Positions 12,238 through 23,723 of a DNA stretch of 64,000 bases are shown piece after piece. The position numbers and the translations under genes are program-made. Position 1 is the first letter of the stretch. Each line of letters starts with the position of its first letter. The stretch covers positions 44,602,473 to 44,666,472 of the forward strand of contig ML660201.1 of assembly GCA_007570785.1 (NCBI GenBank), in the 5' to 3' direction. The notes under the pieces were generated by a model. The model ran no database searches, was not told the DNA's origin, and saw only the letters and a list, made by a program, of their open reading frames with translations. The DNA comes from Antilocapra americana (lineage: Eukaryota > Chordata > Mammalia > Artiodactyla > Antilocapridae).

Positions 12238-13639
12238 GTGAGCAGACAGCGCCGGTGAGGTGAGCTGGGGGAATCTGGCGGGCAGGCAGGCACAGGCAGG
12301 CGCGGGCAGCCAGAGCTGGAGCTCCAGGGGGTGAGCGTGTGGGGAGATGGGGCCGTCCAGCCCGCCGCTGCTCTGCCCGGGGCCAGTGGGAACAGCAGGC
12401 GGAGGAGTACCAGCTTCAGATTCCCCGGTGGTCAGCCAGAGTCGAGGACAGAGGGGCAGCCAGGTGGCCATCGGGGGCAAAGCCAGTCTGCAGCTGGCAG
12501 GCTCTGCCCCTGCCAGGATGCCTGGCTTCTGAGGGAGACCCCCAGGGGGACTGGACTGGGGAGGCAAGGGCTGGGCTGCCCAGAACTGCCATCCCTGACG
12601 GTCTGTGTACTCAGTCCTAGAGAACAGGGGCTCTGGACCCTGCCTCGGGCTGGGCTGCAGCGCGAGGTTGCCGGGTGGCAGCAGTGGAGCTGTCCATGGG
12701 GCTATGACCCCAACAAGTGCCTGTTCTTGGGGGGGCGGTTTGCTGGTCATGTAGGGGGCGTGGGCCGGAGAGAGCTCTGCCCGTGCTACAGGAGGGCTGC
12801 TTTCACCCCAAGCTACTGACCTCCAGGCCCACAGAGCCACATGGTGGAGGGGCGCTCCTCCCTGCTCTAGGGGTCTCTGGTCAAGCTCCCCCAAGATAGG
12901 GTCCCCAGGACTGCTTTACCCAGAGTTACAATCAGCAGGAATTCAGGTCCAAGCCCAGATGTTCCCGTGATCAGCTTCCTGGGGTGAACTGAGGAGGACA
13001 GGGAGGAATGCCTTGATGGGGGGCATGGGGGACAGCTGGGCGACAACCAGTGGAAAACAGAGCCCTGGCTCTTGAGTGAGGCTACAAGTGTGAGTACTGG
13101 AGAAGCCCCAGCTACACAGGGATCCAGAGACCCTGACGCTGGGCGGGTGGGTGGGAGAGGATGGAAGGGGCAGAAGCCAGTGCCGTGGGCCCCGCCCCCT
13201 TCTCCCTGGAGCTGGGGATGGAGAGACCTGGCTGGATGGGGACACTGTGCGCCTCTCACACTTCCCGAGAGGCGAGTAGGGAGGCTCTGCAGGCGGGCCG
13301 GGGGTGGGGGGTGAGGAGAGGGAGGAAAGGCCAAGACTGTGTCAGGGGCAGGTAAGGGGGCAGTCTTTAGCTATTTCATTACGGCAGGGTCAGATCCTAC
13401 AGCTCCTTGAACCCCCAGGAGCCAACAGTGGACAAGATCCTGGTGGGCAGTGACCCCGCAAGGCAGAGCAGCTAGGGCTATTTGTCACCTAGGACTGGGT
13501 AGATGGGGCACTTGCTTCTGGGGACCCACTCTCCCTGGCCCTCTTGCCTGGCCAAAGCCCCCTCATCTGAGCTGGTGAGAGCCCCTCCCAGATGGAGGAG
13601 CACCATGTGCAAAGAGGGAGAATCAAGGCTGGGGGCCCC

Positions 13640-13675
13640 AAGCCCACCCCACCCCACCCCACCCCACCCCACCCA
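13640..13675. repeat. (CCCCA)n minisatellite-like run
   Basis: Five-base units ACCCC repeat about seven times. The run is low complexity and likely length-variable. Confidence 0.8.
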
Positions 13676-15398
13676 CCTCTCCAGAACAGGGCAGCCAGAA
13701 CCCAGGAAATGGGACAGAAAAGCCTTAAGATTGGCCCCCTGGTTCCCCAGGGAGGGGCTGGCTGTCAAGACACCCCTGTCTCAGGGAGAAAGGCCAGCCC
13801 TCCAGGCCTGGGCACAGCTCACCTCAGCTCTATGCCCCCCAACCCCGCACCGCTGCCGCCACCATTCTCTTTCAGCCTGCCTAGGCCACTGGCTTCCCCA
13901 CCACTCAGGGCATGTGAGCGCCACCTCCGACTCCCCCTAGCCCCCACACAGCCCCTGTGCTCCCCTAGCACACTGGATTCCTCTCGTCCAGGAGGGACTT
14001 GTGGCCTGGGGTCAGGCCAGTTCTCACCCACCCAGCCTGGGCCTCATCAGGTCCCTTACATGCGATCCTGGTGGACCAGGCTGCCTCACCCATTTTTTTT
14101 TCTGAGCCCTCATGGGCTCTCTCCCAAGCTGGGCCAGACTACTCTAGCTCCAGCTGAGCCCCCACACTGGTTCTGTCATCTCCCAGGACACCGAGCACCC
14201 CAGCAGCCATTAAAGGCTAAAGTACCACACCCTGCCTGTGCCAGTCCAGTGCCAGAGGGTGGGAGTCACTCGCTCAGCCTCAGTGACCGCTGAGGCCTCC
14301 TGGGCTCAACCCTGAGCCTGCGTGGAGGAGGGGGCCTCCCTGAGCTTCTCCTTGGAAGAGGCTAATACCGCTCTCTTCTCTCCTTCAGTCCCTGACCTCC
14401 TTCCACAAAGCTTTCCTGCCCACATGCATCTGCAGCCACCACGTCCCCAGGGAGGTGAGGCTAAGGATGCTGTCCCCATTAAACAGAAGGGAAAACAGAG
14501 GTCTGGGAAAAGAAAGCTGGCATGGCCAGGATAAGGACCTAGGTCCCAATTCCCACTCCAGTGCTCCTTCTGGGTCTTTGAACTGCTGCCCTGGTGAGAA
14601 CCTACCTGAGGGTGTGGTGCCTACACTCACCGAAGTCCACCCGCTGCCCAGCCTCACCAGCCCCAAAATCCTCACGCCCTGATGGCATTCCCAGTTGACA
14701 CAGGGCTAGGTTACTCCCAGGGGTGTCTGGGCCAGGGCCTCCAGCCTTGGTTCCAAAGCAGGCATCCAAAGGGTCGCCTGGGCTGGCTGAAGGCTGCCGG
14801 AATGAGGCTGCCCAGGGGAGGGGGGGGGGTGGGGGTTCCCAGGCCTGGTGAGGCACCTCTTTCCCACAGTTGCCCTTCTCCCACACATCACCCACCCCGT
14901 GGTAAGGAAGGACTCGGCATCACTGTCCTAACACAGCCTCCTGGCATCACTCATTGCCAAAAACCCTCGTGGGCCTGCCACCACTGTCAGTGTGAGATGT
15001 GCACTCAGCCAGACACAAGGGGCCCTTTGCCACTGGCCTCGGCCAGGCTTTACGGCCTTGTCAAACCTGCATGACCATCTCCCCAACATTCTAACCACAC
15101 CACACTGTGTGTGCCCCCTGACCCCCTCCCAGCCTGGCTCATTGGTCCACTCAGTGACCATCTGTGGGTTGAAGTGGACACACACACGCCTACACATGTC
15201 CCTGATTCACACACACAGCTGTGCACACAGACGCAGACACACACCTTTGTGTAGAAGCCCCCCACTCAATCACGTGTGGCTTTCTGCCAAATCATACACA
15301 CAAAGGAGCTGTGAAATCTAAGCCAAGAGAGGCTGACAAGTCTGTTCTAAGGACCCCTAGACGGATCAGGGTGGTAAAGGATCCCCAGACGGACCAAG

Positions 15399-15593
15399 TG
15401 ATAAAGAATTCGCCTGCCAGTGCAGGAGAAATAAGAGATGTGGGTTCAATCTCTGGGTCAGGAAGATCCCCTGGAGTAGGAAACAGCAGCCCACTTGTTA
15501 CCTCGCCTAGAGCATCCCATGGACAGAGGAGCCTGGCCAGTTATAGTCCATAGAGTCAGAGTCGTACACAACTAAACCGACTTAGCACACCCA
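15399..15593 (+). mobile_element. Bov-tA SINE with 13-bp target duplication
   Basis: It has ATAAAGAATTCGCCTGCCAG, GTCAGGAAGATCCCCTGG and a tail ending CGACTTAGCAC. It is flanked by identical CAGACGGACCAAG at 15386-15398 and 15594-15606. Confidence 0.9.
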
Positions 15594-16922
15594 CAGACGG
15601 ACCAAGCATGATCAAGTCATCATCCCCAAGCCCCTGGCGGGGAACCAGGGAATCAGGAGTGCACCTTGGGCTCTGGCTGAGCCCTCACCAGGTCCCAGAG
15701 ACTCTGAGCCCCGGAGGGTGGGCAGAGGATAGTCAAGAAGGTCCCAAGCAGGGCCCCATTCTGGCTCTGTGGCAGACTTGCTGTGCTCCCCCAGACAAGC
15801 CACCTTCCCTCTCTGTTTCACCGGCTTTTATAAAGCAAAGGGATTTGGGTTAGCAGACACCTAAAGGCTGGCAGGCCCATTGCCCAGCCGCTCTCGGTTC
15901 ATGCTAAGTGCAGACAATGGAAGGGCCTGTGAGGGCAGCAGCCAGGGAAAGCTTCTGGGGACGGAGATGAGGGCGGCACGAGGACAGCAAGAACCCGAGC
16001 GGGGAGGGACGGAAGCCAAGAGCCAGGGCTGGGAGTGGTTATTACGGCCCGTAATTGAGGTTTATGGAGCAGATGATAAGTCCTACAGAACACTTACCCT
16101 GTAGGCTTTATTTCACATTTTCATCTGGATTGCAGTCAAACATATCCTTTCTCATCTAGAAGTTACCAAATGGGCAAATCTAACGGCTCAGGCCCACTCC
16201 GGCCTCCCAGCCCCCACAAACAGGCTCAGGGCAGAGGCCAAGATGACACGAGGGGGACTTCTGCCCAGACCCCACCCACACTCAACCCCCTCAGCAGGCG
16301 AGTGACCGCCCATGCTGAGGATGTCCGTGCGAACACACAGATGCGCTCCTCCTCCTGGGGTGCCAGCACCAACACCTGCATGCTTGCATGCTACCACGCA
16401 CACAGGCGCGCGCGCTCATGCTGGGGACACGGCGGACGGGTCCTCGGCCACAGTCCCAGCCGTCATCCTGCTCTTGCTGGGAACTCGGTGCCCAGCACTA
16501 ACACTTGTGCCTCAGAGGGAGGACTGAAGTGGGGCCAGGGCATGTCTAGAGGGTGCCAGAGGAGCTCCTGGGCACAGGCTCAGCCGCGTGAGGACAGTAC
16601 TCCCCAAGACTGTGACCCCATCCCCCCGCCCCAGCCAGAAGAACCCTCCTGCCAGGACAGAAGGCAGTGGAGCCCCAGCATCACAGAGCAGTGCCAATTC
16701 CCCTCTCCCCTAAATCTCCCTGGCCCCCAGAACCCAGCTCGCCTGCTCACCTCCCTGCCCGTCCCCAGCCCACCAGGAACCATCTGCACACTGCGGTCTG
16801 GAGTCCACGTATGGAAGCAGGTTCTTCCCAGAGGCAGGGCACGCCGGCCCTGGCCCCGAGTCCCTCACGCCCTCAGAGAGGAGGCATGGCTGGGGCGGGG
16901 GGTGGCCAGCAGGAGCAGCCCC

Positions 16923-17012
16923 AGGCCTCGCTGTTCTCTATGGCTTTTTATTCCTATGTGATTCTACTGCTCACTCATATAGGGATTGGAGCCGTGGCGC
17001 ACGGCGGGGGCA
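16923..17012 (+). ncRNA. MIR135A1: microRNA precursor miR-135a-1
   Basis: The 5p arm at 16939-16961 begins TATGGCTTTTTATTCC and matches mature miR-135a as I know it. The 3p arm at 16978-16999 begins TATAGGGATTGGAG and pairs back to it across a short loop; the lower stem is GC-rich. The hairpin lies on the plus strand, opposite and downstream of GLYCTK, as in the human arrangement. miR-135a is expressed in brain and other tissues, and its primary transcript must come from the plus strand. Confidence 0.96.
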
Positions 17013-17709
17013 GCCAGCGGAGGGCTCGGACACCAAACAAAGAGGTCCAAGGATACCAGGACAGCAGCCCCTGTCTCCCAGCGCAGGCTGCTAGCCTGGC
17101 CAAGGCAGCCCCTCCCCTGGTGTTCCCCTCCCCGGCCAGCTGGAACAGGGGGACGGGCTGCTGGATCCCAGCACTGGAGATAGCCCCCCACTGCAGGCTG
17201 GCACCAGGATCCAGACTGTGTCCCCAGAGGAATGGCTGAAGGATCTGGTTGGGGGTGGAGGGGGGTTGTGTTCAACTGGGATAAAGGGCCTGGCACAAGG
17301 AAACAAGACCCAGTGTCCTGTGTGGCTGGGGGTAGCCCCTGGAAAAATGAGGCAGCTCAACCAAAGGGTACAGTCTGGCTAAGAACTGTCCAAAAACAGA
17401 AGGGAGGGAAGTCCTCGGTGGGGCAGGCAGCAAGCAAGTGCCCAGTGAGAAGACATCTCAGCAGGGATGCCACAGCGGGGAGTGACAGCTAGACTGACGT
17501 CCTTAGGCCTGTCCTCCCTGGGGGTCTCTGCTCATCCACATCAAGCACACCAGGCTCAACCCTCCCAGGCTCCTGTTTAGGTGAATCGAGTGCCCTGCAG
17601 AGACGGGACAGCGAACTCCTGCAAGGCCCCGGTGCAGGGGCCGCTGGCGGCCACTTCGCTCCCGGCGGCAGCCCCCTGCTGGTCTGTGCTCTGAGAGAAG
17701 ATGCACCGA

Positions 17710-18092
17710 GAACCCAGAGTGTGGTCCTTTTTATTTTCAGTCCTTCTTGCTTCACCCAGCAGAAGAAACAGGCTTGGGAGCTGAGCAGAAGGGCTGCCTG
17801 GGGGAGAAGACTAGGAACAGCGAACTGGCCCAGGAGCCTGTCCTGGTCCTCTGAGGTACCTGCTGCCGTAGCTGAAAGTAGGGGTGGAAGAGAGCCCCCA
17901 TCTGCCTGGCCAGTGTGACACTGGACACAGAGAAGAGGCCCTGGTTGGGAGGTGTGAGGGCCAACCAAGTAGCCACGGCCAAGGTGAGAGGGGACCTTAA
18001 AGCCTGGTCGGGCCCTGGGGACCAAACCTGGTCTGTTCCAGGACGCTGCCCCACAGGCCTCTTCTAGGTTCCCAAAAACATGACCTACATCA
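17710..18092 (-). other. GLYCTK: GLYCTK 3' untranslated region
   Basis: This stretch follows the stop codon and runs to just past the first AATAAA hexamer on the minus strand. The exact cleavage site is not known. If the hexamer is used, the 3' UTR is about 380 nt and ends some 700 bp before the miR-135a-1 hairpin, which lies on the other strand. Confidence 0.6.
17730..17735 (-). terminator. Polyadenylation signal AATAAA for GLYCTK
   Basis: TTTATT on the plus strand reads AATAAA on the minus strand, about 360 nt after the GLYCTK stop codon. It is the first canonical hexamer I see downstream of the gene. Confidence 0.6.
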
Positions 18093-20772
18093 TCACTGCG
18101 GATGCAGGAACAGGAAGTGGGCGTCCATGACATTGGTGCCAGTCAGCCCCGTGTGCAGCAGGTGTGCCCCACCCTGGAAGCGGCAGAAGAAGGTATGGGA
18201 GTCATTGTGGGCTAGGAAGGTGGCCACGTCCAGACCCTCGGCGGCGGCCTGGCTGCTAAGCTCAGGCCTGACCCAGGCCCCGGCTGCCTCTGTGGGCCCA
18301 TCCTGCCCATCGGTGCCGCCACTCAAAAACAGCACGTCAACAGTGCCCAGTGGCCACTGTCCCAGCTCTGCTCCAACACGCAGGGCCAGCTCCTGGTTGC
18401 GGCCACCCTTGCCTGAGCCCTGCAGCTGCACCGTGGGCTCGCCACCAGCCAGCAAGCAAACTGGGCCCCGAGCGCCCACCACAGCCTCCAGAGCCTCCTT
18501 CAGCTGCAGATCTGGGAGCTGGAGGTCTGCTGCAAGCTCACAGAGTCGTTCATCCTCCTCCACAGATGCTCCAGCACCAGGCAGGGCAAGGTGGGCTCCG
18601 GCAACTCGGGCCAGCAGCCCATAGAACTGGGCCACACTTTTCACATCACCCTGTATGGCTGTGCTCAGCACCACAGCCCTGTATCCCAGCGCCTCGGCCT
18701 GCCTCTGAGCCTCCGCCAGTGCCAGTGCATTGGAGCCAAGGAGCACGTTGAGGACGTGACCACAGGGGTGTGGCCCATGGGGGTCAGAGTCAGCCCGGGC
18801 CAGCACAGTCTTCACTGAACGTGGCAGGGTAGCGCGAAGGCCATAGCGACTGAGGATGTGCAGGCAGTCTTGCACGCTGTGGGTGCTGGCCACAGTGGGG
18901 CCGCTGGCAATCACCTCCACAGGGTCCCCCACCACGTCTGACAGAATGAGGCTCACCACCTGGGGATGGGTCGCAGAGGCAAGGCTCAGTCCCAGCAGAT
19001 CCTTGCCCTAGGGCCCGAGAGGACAAACTACCTTCATCTATCCACATGTCTTCATACCACCCAGTGCACTTCCTTGCCCACTTCTAACCCCTCTCAAGTG
19101 GTGTGCAAAACACCTCGCCCTGTGGACTCCCATACCAGGCCTCTGCCCTTCATCTCCCTGGTACATGTGGGCCTGCTTGCACCAGCCCAGGACTGCTTAG
19201 AGAAGAAGGGACCCACGCACCTGGGCAGGGTAGGCGGCCTGAGCCAGCCCTCCGCCCTTGAGTTGAGACAGGGCCTTCCGGATGGTGTTTAGCTCCTGGA
19301 TTGTGGCTCCTCTGGCCGCCAGCAGCTTGGTTAGTGTCTGCTTCTCCTCCAGCGTGACAGGTGGGATGGGGGCGGGCAGGAGGGCCGAGCCCCCCCCTGC
19401 AGAGACAGTGAAGGCTTTGGGCAGAAGGGATGGATGGCACGGGGACTTCCCAACCTGGGGGAGCCGGCAGGCAGTGCTCACTTAGGGATGTGGAGGCTAG
19501 AAAGAGGGGTTAGGGTGCCCCCGTGTGGACATACAGTGAATGCCCACACAGTCACCACCACCAAGGCACCAGAGGTTGAACTCTGCCTTGGGGTAGCCCA
19601 GGTCCCAGCAGACACTGGAAGAACTATTCCTTAAGACCTTGGAAAAGGAAACAGACCTAGAGGAGACAGCGGAAAATGAGGGAGAGGACTCAGAGAGCTG
19701 GACACCGGAGATCTAGCCCCAGGTGACAATGGTGCCAATGGCAGCAGCAACAGAGACGTTTTCCTTGCAAGATCTCAGCAAGGTGCTCCCTGTGTGCCCT
19801 CTCACAGCTATCTGACAAGGTCAGTCGAGTGGAGGGCCCCATAGCTCAAAGGAGGCCACCAAGGAGTCAGCCATCCAGGTCTTTACTGCCTCTAATCTGT
19901 GACCTTGAGGGCTCCGACCAACGATTCCTTGCACATCTGATATTGGGAAACCTCCCTGCTGCCACACACACACTCACACACACACTGTCCTGAGCCAGTG
20001 TGGCACCCTCACCTGAGATGAGCACGAGCAGCAGGTCATCAGCTGTGAGGCCTTCGGCCAGCTGCCTGATGGCCAGAGCAGCCCGCAGAGCAGCCCGGTC
20101 CGGCAGGTTGTCCTCTGCACCCTCGAATACCTGGATGCGGCTGTGTGGCTTCAGCAGCATCTCCCTCAGGGGAGAGAGAAGGGAAAGCCAGAGTTGTGGT
20201 GGGCTCCTTGTCCCGCCTGGTTTCTCAGATGTACAGGTGAAGGGGATATGAACAAGGACGCCCACTGACACCCGCCCTGGAGCCAGGCCACTCCCAGAAG
20301 AAACTGGGAACTGGTGAAGGAAGGAGGCCCCGATCCAGCCTGAACCTGGGCCCGAGTTTCCCTCCAGACAAGAACAGCACCCCCAGGTTCCTTACTGCTT
20401 GCCAGCATGCTCCATGGCCGCACGAATCCCCCTGGGAACGCTGATCACGCCCTGCACCAGGTGCTGGCCTAGGAGCTCCTCAGCTGCAGCTGCCATGCCC
20501 AGCACAGCCTTGCCAAAGCCCACCAGGTAGAGGTTCTGCCGCAGCTGAAAGCTCCGGTCCCGTACCTTCAGCTCTCCGCTGTCAGGGTCCAAGGACAGGG
20601 CCCGCTGCAGCATGGGGCCCGGCAGCACTGCACCCACAGTGCTCTCAAACAGCTGCTGTGCCTGCTCTGCCAGAGCCATGCTACTGGCCAGGCGGGCCAA
20701 CGGGCACCCCCAGAGGAGTGGGCCCGAGGGGGCTCTGGTCAAGTGACGCAGGACCTGCAGGGCTGCAGCCAT
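18093..20772 (-). CDS. GLYCTK: Glycerate kinase (D-glycerate 2-kinase), four coding exons, complete
   Basis: The enzyme phosphorylates D-glycerate to 2-phosphoglycerate in serine and fructose breakdown. Coding exons on the minus strand are 20396-20772, 20013-20164, 19221-19396 and 18093-18959 (stop at 18093-18095). All introns are GT-AG and the phases join cleanly. They total 1572 nt, or 523 residues, the length I know for the human protein. The N-terminal glycerate-kinase domain has a GFGK motif at residues 85-88 and LISGGGSALLPAP around 174-186. The C-terminal MOFRL domain has AGGEPTV (406-412), GKGGRNQE (418-425), SGGTDGQDGPTEAAGA (448-463) and TGTNVMD (508-514). Residues 1-32 are basic and hydrophobic with no acidic residue, which fits a mitochondrial presequence; Met32 is a possible second start. 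The ATG at 20770-20772 is chosen because it opens the family's N-terminus and lies 36 nt after a good splice acceptor. I see no frameshift or missing motif, so it looks functional. Confidence 0.97.
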
Positions 20773-20784
20773 GCCCCACTGCTC

Positions 20785-20802
20785 TCAGCACTTGGTGTCC
20801 AT
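20785..20802 (-). other. Upstream mini-ORF in the GLYCTK leader (5 codons)
   Basis: After a splice acceptor (AG at 20809-20810, preceded by a pyrimidine tract) the leader reads an ATG followed by four codons and TGA. It ends 12 nt before the GLYCTK start codon. The upstream ATG has G at +4 and a C three bases before it, so its context is moderate. A short upstream ORF this close to the main start could lower or regulate translation; that is inference. Confidence 0.5.
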
Positions 20803-20907
20803 GGCTGCCTAGGAGGAAGAAAGCACTGGTTAGGCTGCTGCAAAACCAGAGACAGCAGGCTTCCCTCACAGCCACGGCTCTGAGGGCTCAGGGCCAGTGG
20901 ACCCCAT

Positions 20908-20930
20908 AGCTGCTGCTGCTGCTGCTGCGG
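20908..20930. repeat. (GCT)n run upstream of the GLYCTK coding start
   Basis: TAGCTGCTGCTGCTGCTGCTGC, six GCT units, in the intron before the first coding exon. Confidence 0.75.
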
Positions 20931-21929
20931 GAATGGGCCATCTGCCAGACCCAGGAGAACTCCTAAGGTCCACAGCTGTCTGATCTCACTCCAGTCTTCT
21001 GAGCCCAGGCCTGCAGTCTAACCAACCACGTCCTCCTCTTCTGCAGGCCAAGCACCAGCTCTCTGGACACTCTGCCCAGAGTCCAGAGGTCCTGTTAGCA
21101 GAGCCTCCTCCTAGACCACCTCCTTCAGCTGAGAGTTAATCATTCACAGAGGAAGAAATTACTATCCGTGGGCTTCCATCCTGCCCCTTTCTCACCTCCT
21201 GCACTTCTGAGCCTCACCAGGGCAACACCCTTTTCTGGCACTCTTTCCTTGCCTCTTGACTGTTTTACTTCAGTTGTGACAAAGCTGCTGGCTATACCAC
21301 CAACTGACCTGGAGCCCAGTGACCTCCAGGCTGCTCTGTTACATTTTCTCACGGGGGAGCCTGCAAAGACTAATCTGTGCAGGGAGGCTGTAGATTTGCA
21401 GGGAGACTGACAGGCAGGTCCAGGCACATCCTTGGGCCACAAAGCCTGAAGAATCCTACACTCAGGGCCAGCCCAGCAACAGCTTCAGGTTCAACTATGA
21501 CTCACACTAGAACCTTTAAAAAGTTCTTAGACACCACATGACCCCAGGTACGATGGGGCCCAATCTGCAGGACAGAAAGGATGCCCTTCCACCTACATGG
21601 CCAGACCCACCCCTGCCAAGAATATGCCTTTTGGTCTGAAGTAACAAATCTTGGATCACACCACCCACAGGGGTGAGAGCCGCGTGGCTAGGGCAGGCAA
21701 AGGGCAGGCTTCTATCGCTGAGGCCAAATAGTCATTTTCCCCACTGGGCACGGTAAAGGCCAAAGAAGACTTGAGGTGAAGGTCAAGAGGTTGCGGAGAA
21801 GTCTAGGGACAATAAAGTGCTAAAGAGATCATCTCTAAAAAGGTGTTACTTTAACAAATTATAAATTTATTTTACAGTTATAAATTAATAAATGTCCACC
21901 ATACACGCTGACTGCAGCAGCAAGTGTAG

Positions 21930-22065
21930 ACACAGCAGGGGAATCAGGCTCCAGCTCTACCACAGGGACAGCTCCATTTCTCTCACTGGGTCTCCTGTGC
22001 AAAATGAGAGATGAGATGAGACTAACGCTCTCTGACATCCCTGGGCTCTCTGAAGCTGTCAACTG
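21930..22065 (+). repeat. MIR-type old SINE
   Basis: It has GGCTCCAGCTCTACCAC, TCTCACTGGGTCTCCTGTGC, AAAATGAGAGATGAGATGAG and CTCTCTGACATCCCTG, following the MIR order. Confidence 0.55.
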
Positions 22066-22436
22066 TTAATACTGAAAACCTCGACTGCAAGCATCTCTTT
22101 ATCCTACACCAAAAAAACCTGGCAACGTCCAGCCTCGGATCACTTAGCCTGCATGGAGCTCAGCTTTCCCATTAAGAGAAGACAAACGGTTCCTGACTCC
22201 ACCTGTGAACGGGAAAACACAGAGGGAGCTGCCATGGGAATTCAAAACGGGCCCAGCTATTGCTGGGGCTGGCCAATGAGCACTGGCCATAAAAGTAGCT
22301 TAGCATGTAGCAATAGCTGATTTTGACGGTCTGGACGAAATCTGTACCTGTTTCCCCAACAGATACAGGCCTAGAGGATACCAGCGTCGCCAATGGATAT
22401 CAGAACCCAAGGCAGGGGGCGCCCAAGACTAAGGCG

Positions 22437-22610
22437 ACCAGATAAAATCCAGAACGTCCAATCAAATTTTAATTTCAGGTAAATTAGGAATTTTTAAAAC
22501 TAAATATGTTCAGTACAATATTCGGGACATATCTGTATTAAAAATATATTTGTTTATCCAGTTAAAATTCAAGTTTAACTAGACGCCCTGCATTTTTATT
22601 TGCCAAATCC
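22437..22610. repeat. Imperfect inverted repeat, MITE-like
   Basis: Two arms of about 70-75 bp (about 22440-22512 and 22535-22608) are imperfect reverse complements. CAGAACGTCCAATCAAATTT pairs with the complement of AAGTTTAACTAGACGCCCTG. The structure is that of a non-autonomous DNA transposon; I do not assign a family. It lies just upstream of the GLYCTK promoter-like block on the gene side. Confidence 0.55.
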
Positions 22611-22689
22611 AACAACTCCACTTGGAACACAGCCTCTCCTAAACCACCCCGAGCTCCAGAAAGTCGTAAATACAAAGCCGAGCCGCCTT

Positions 22690-23060
22690 GACACCTCCCC
22701 GCCACCAAGCGGGGCTCAAGCCCTTTCCCCGCCTTTGCCTGCCTGCCCGGCGCCGGAAGTGACGTCACCTGCAAGCCAAGGCCCCAGGCTTTCCTCAGGG
22801 AAATGGCTGTCGCGTAATGCCCGAGAAAATAAGAGCCCGCTGCTGCCTGGGTCCGCTGTCCCTGAGCCAATGGCCCTGTGGCTCTGCAGGCCCTCACGGC
22901 GCAGACATACCGCCTAACCGTTCGGCGACCCGAGGTCCAGCCCCAGGACCGGAAGTACTCTCGGGGGGCGGAGCCGGATCCGGAAGTATGGGGGCGGGGT
23001 TTGCCCCGATAGCGGGGGGCGGGGCGAGCAGGAACCCGGGCCGCAGCTAGTATTGGCTCC
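22690..23060 (-). promoter_or_regulatory. CpG-rich ETS/CRE block, likely GLYCTK promoter
   Basis: This CpG-rich stretch lies about 2 kb upstream of the first coding exon. It has three CCGGAAGT ETS sites (22753-22760, 22949-22956, 22980-22987), a perfect TGACGTCA CRE touching the first ETS site (22760-22767) and GC boxes near 22990-23030. There is no TATA box. The splice acceptor just before the coding start implies at least one upstream non-coding exon. GTATGT on the minus strand at 22905-22910 is one weak donor candidate. Assignment to GLYCTK is by position and orientation; it could also fire in both directions. Confidence 0.6.
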
Positions 23061-23723
23061 GCCCTGCCCTCCTAGAGGCTTGGATGCAGTCACCTTCAGG
23101 CCTCAGTGTCCGCATCTCCACGGTGGGATAATAGTCGCCACCTCGCCAATTGCTATAATCCGCCCCCTCCTTTATTCTGTCCCATTCAACCAGTCGCACA
23201 TACTTTCCAACCTCTTGTTAGGTGCTGGGCACTGGACATAGCTAATGGACTGCGAATCACTCCTTAACCACAGTGGACTCCTCATGGAGCCAGATGAAAT
23301 CATCCCCGCCACCGCTGTAATTCCACAAGGCAAGAGGGTGATTCTGGAACACACAAAGCGCATGTGAGCACGAATGAGCCTAGGCCTCCCTCCCTGTCCC
23401 AGCTCTCACCCCGGACCCGGCTTGTTAATGGTATCTTGCTACGTTCAAAAGACAAGCCCTGACCAGACTCAAGGACACAGAAGAATACATTGTTTTTACC
23501 GATGTTTTCTTGAGATCACAACTTATACAGCAGATTTCCTAAAAGTCTTAAAACATATTTCTCCCCACCCGCTCTTTTCTGCCACATCTTTCTTTTCCTC
23601 TCCAAACTATGCTCTGCTCTTTTCAACAAGTCTTCCTCCCCCACTTCCTAGCTGTCTCCAAGTCTTCCTCAGCTGTCTTCCTGGGTTTTTCTTTCCTTTA
23701 TAATAGAAGACCTTTTGTGCATG

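Noticed and set aside
10922..12241. 439-codon open frame on the plus strand, rich in Pro, Ser and Leu
   Set aside because: It lies in C-rich low-complexity DNA where stops are rare. There is no domain, other frames on both strands are also open, and it crosses the pyrimidine tract and candidate splice acceptor.
12133..12894. 253-codon open frame on the minus strand
   Set aside because: Composition-driven (Pro/Ala/Gly-rich), no recognisable domain, and opposed by equally long frames on the other strand.
13592..14293. 233-codon open frame on the plus strand
   Set aside because: It runs through the (CCCCA)n repeat and gives His-Pro-rich sequence. No splice or domain evidence supports a gene.
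16045..16170. AT-rich block near miR-135a-1 as a third conserved enhancer
   Set aside because: Its order (GTTTATGGAGCAGATGATAAG, CTTTATTTCACATTTTCATC) resembles an old MIR, so repeat origin is as likely.
1..16900. First exons of DNAH1, which neighbours GLYCTK in human
   Set aside because: I see no dynein heavy-chain coding sequence or matching exon on either strand; the gene probably lies beyond the left edge.
17489..18133. 214-codon open frame overlapping the GLYCTK 3' end in another frame
   Set aside because: Shadow of the GLYCTK last exon and 3' UTR; the true frame ends with the MOFRL domain and its stop at 18093.
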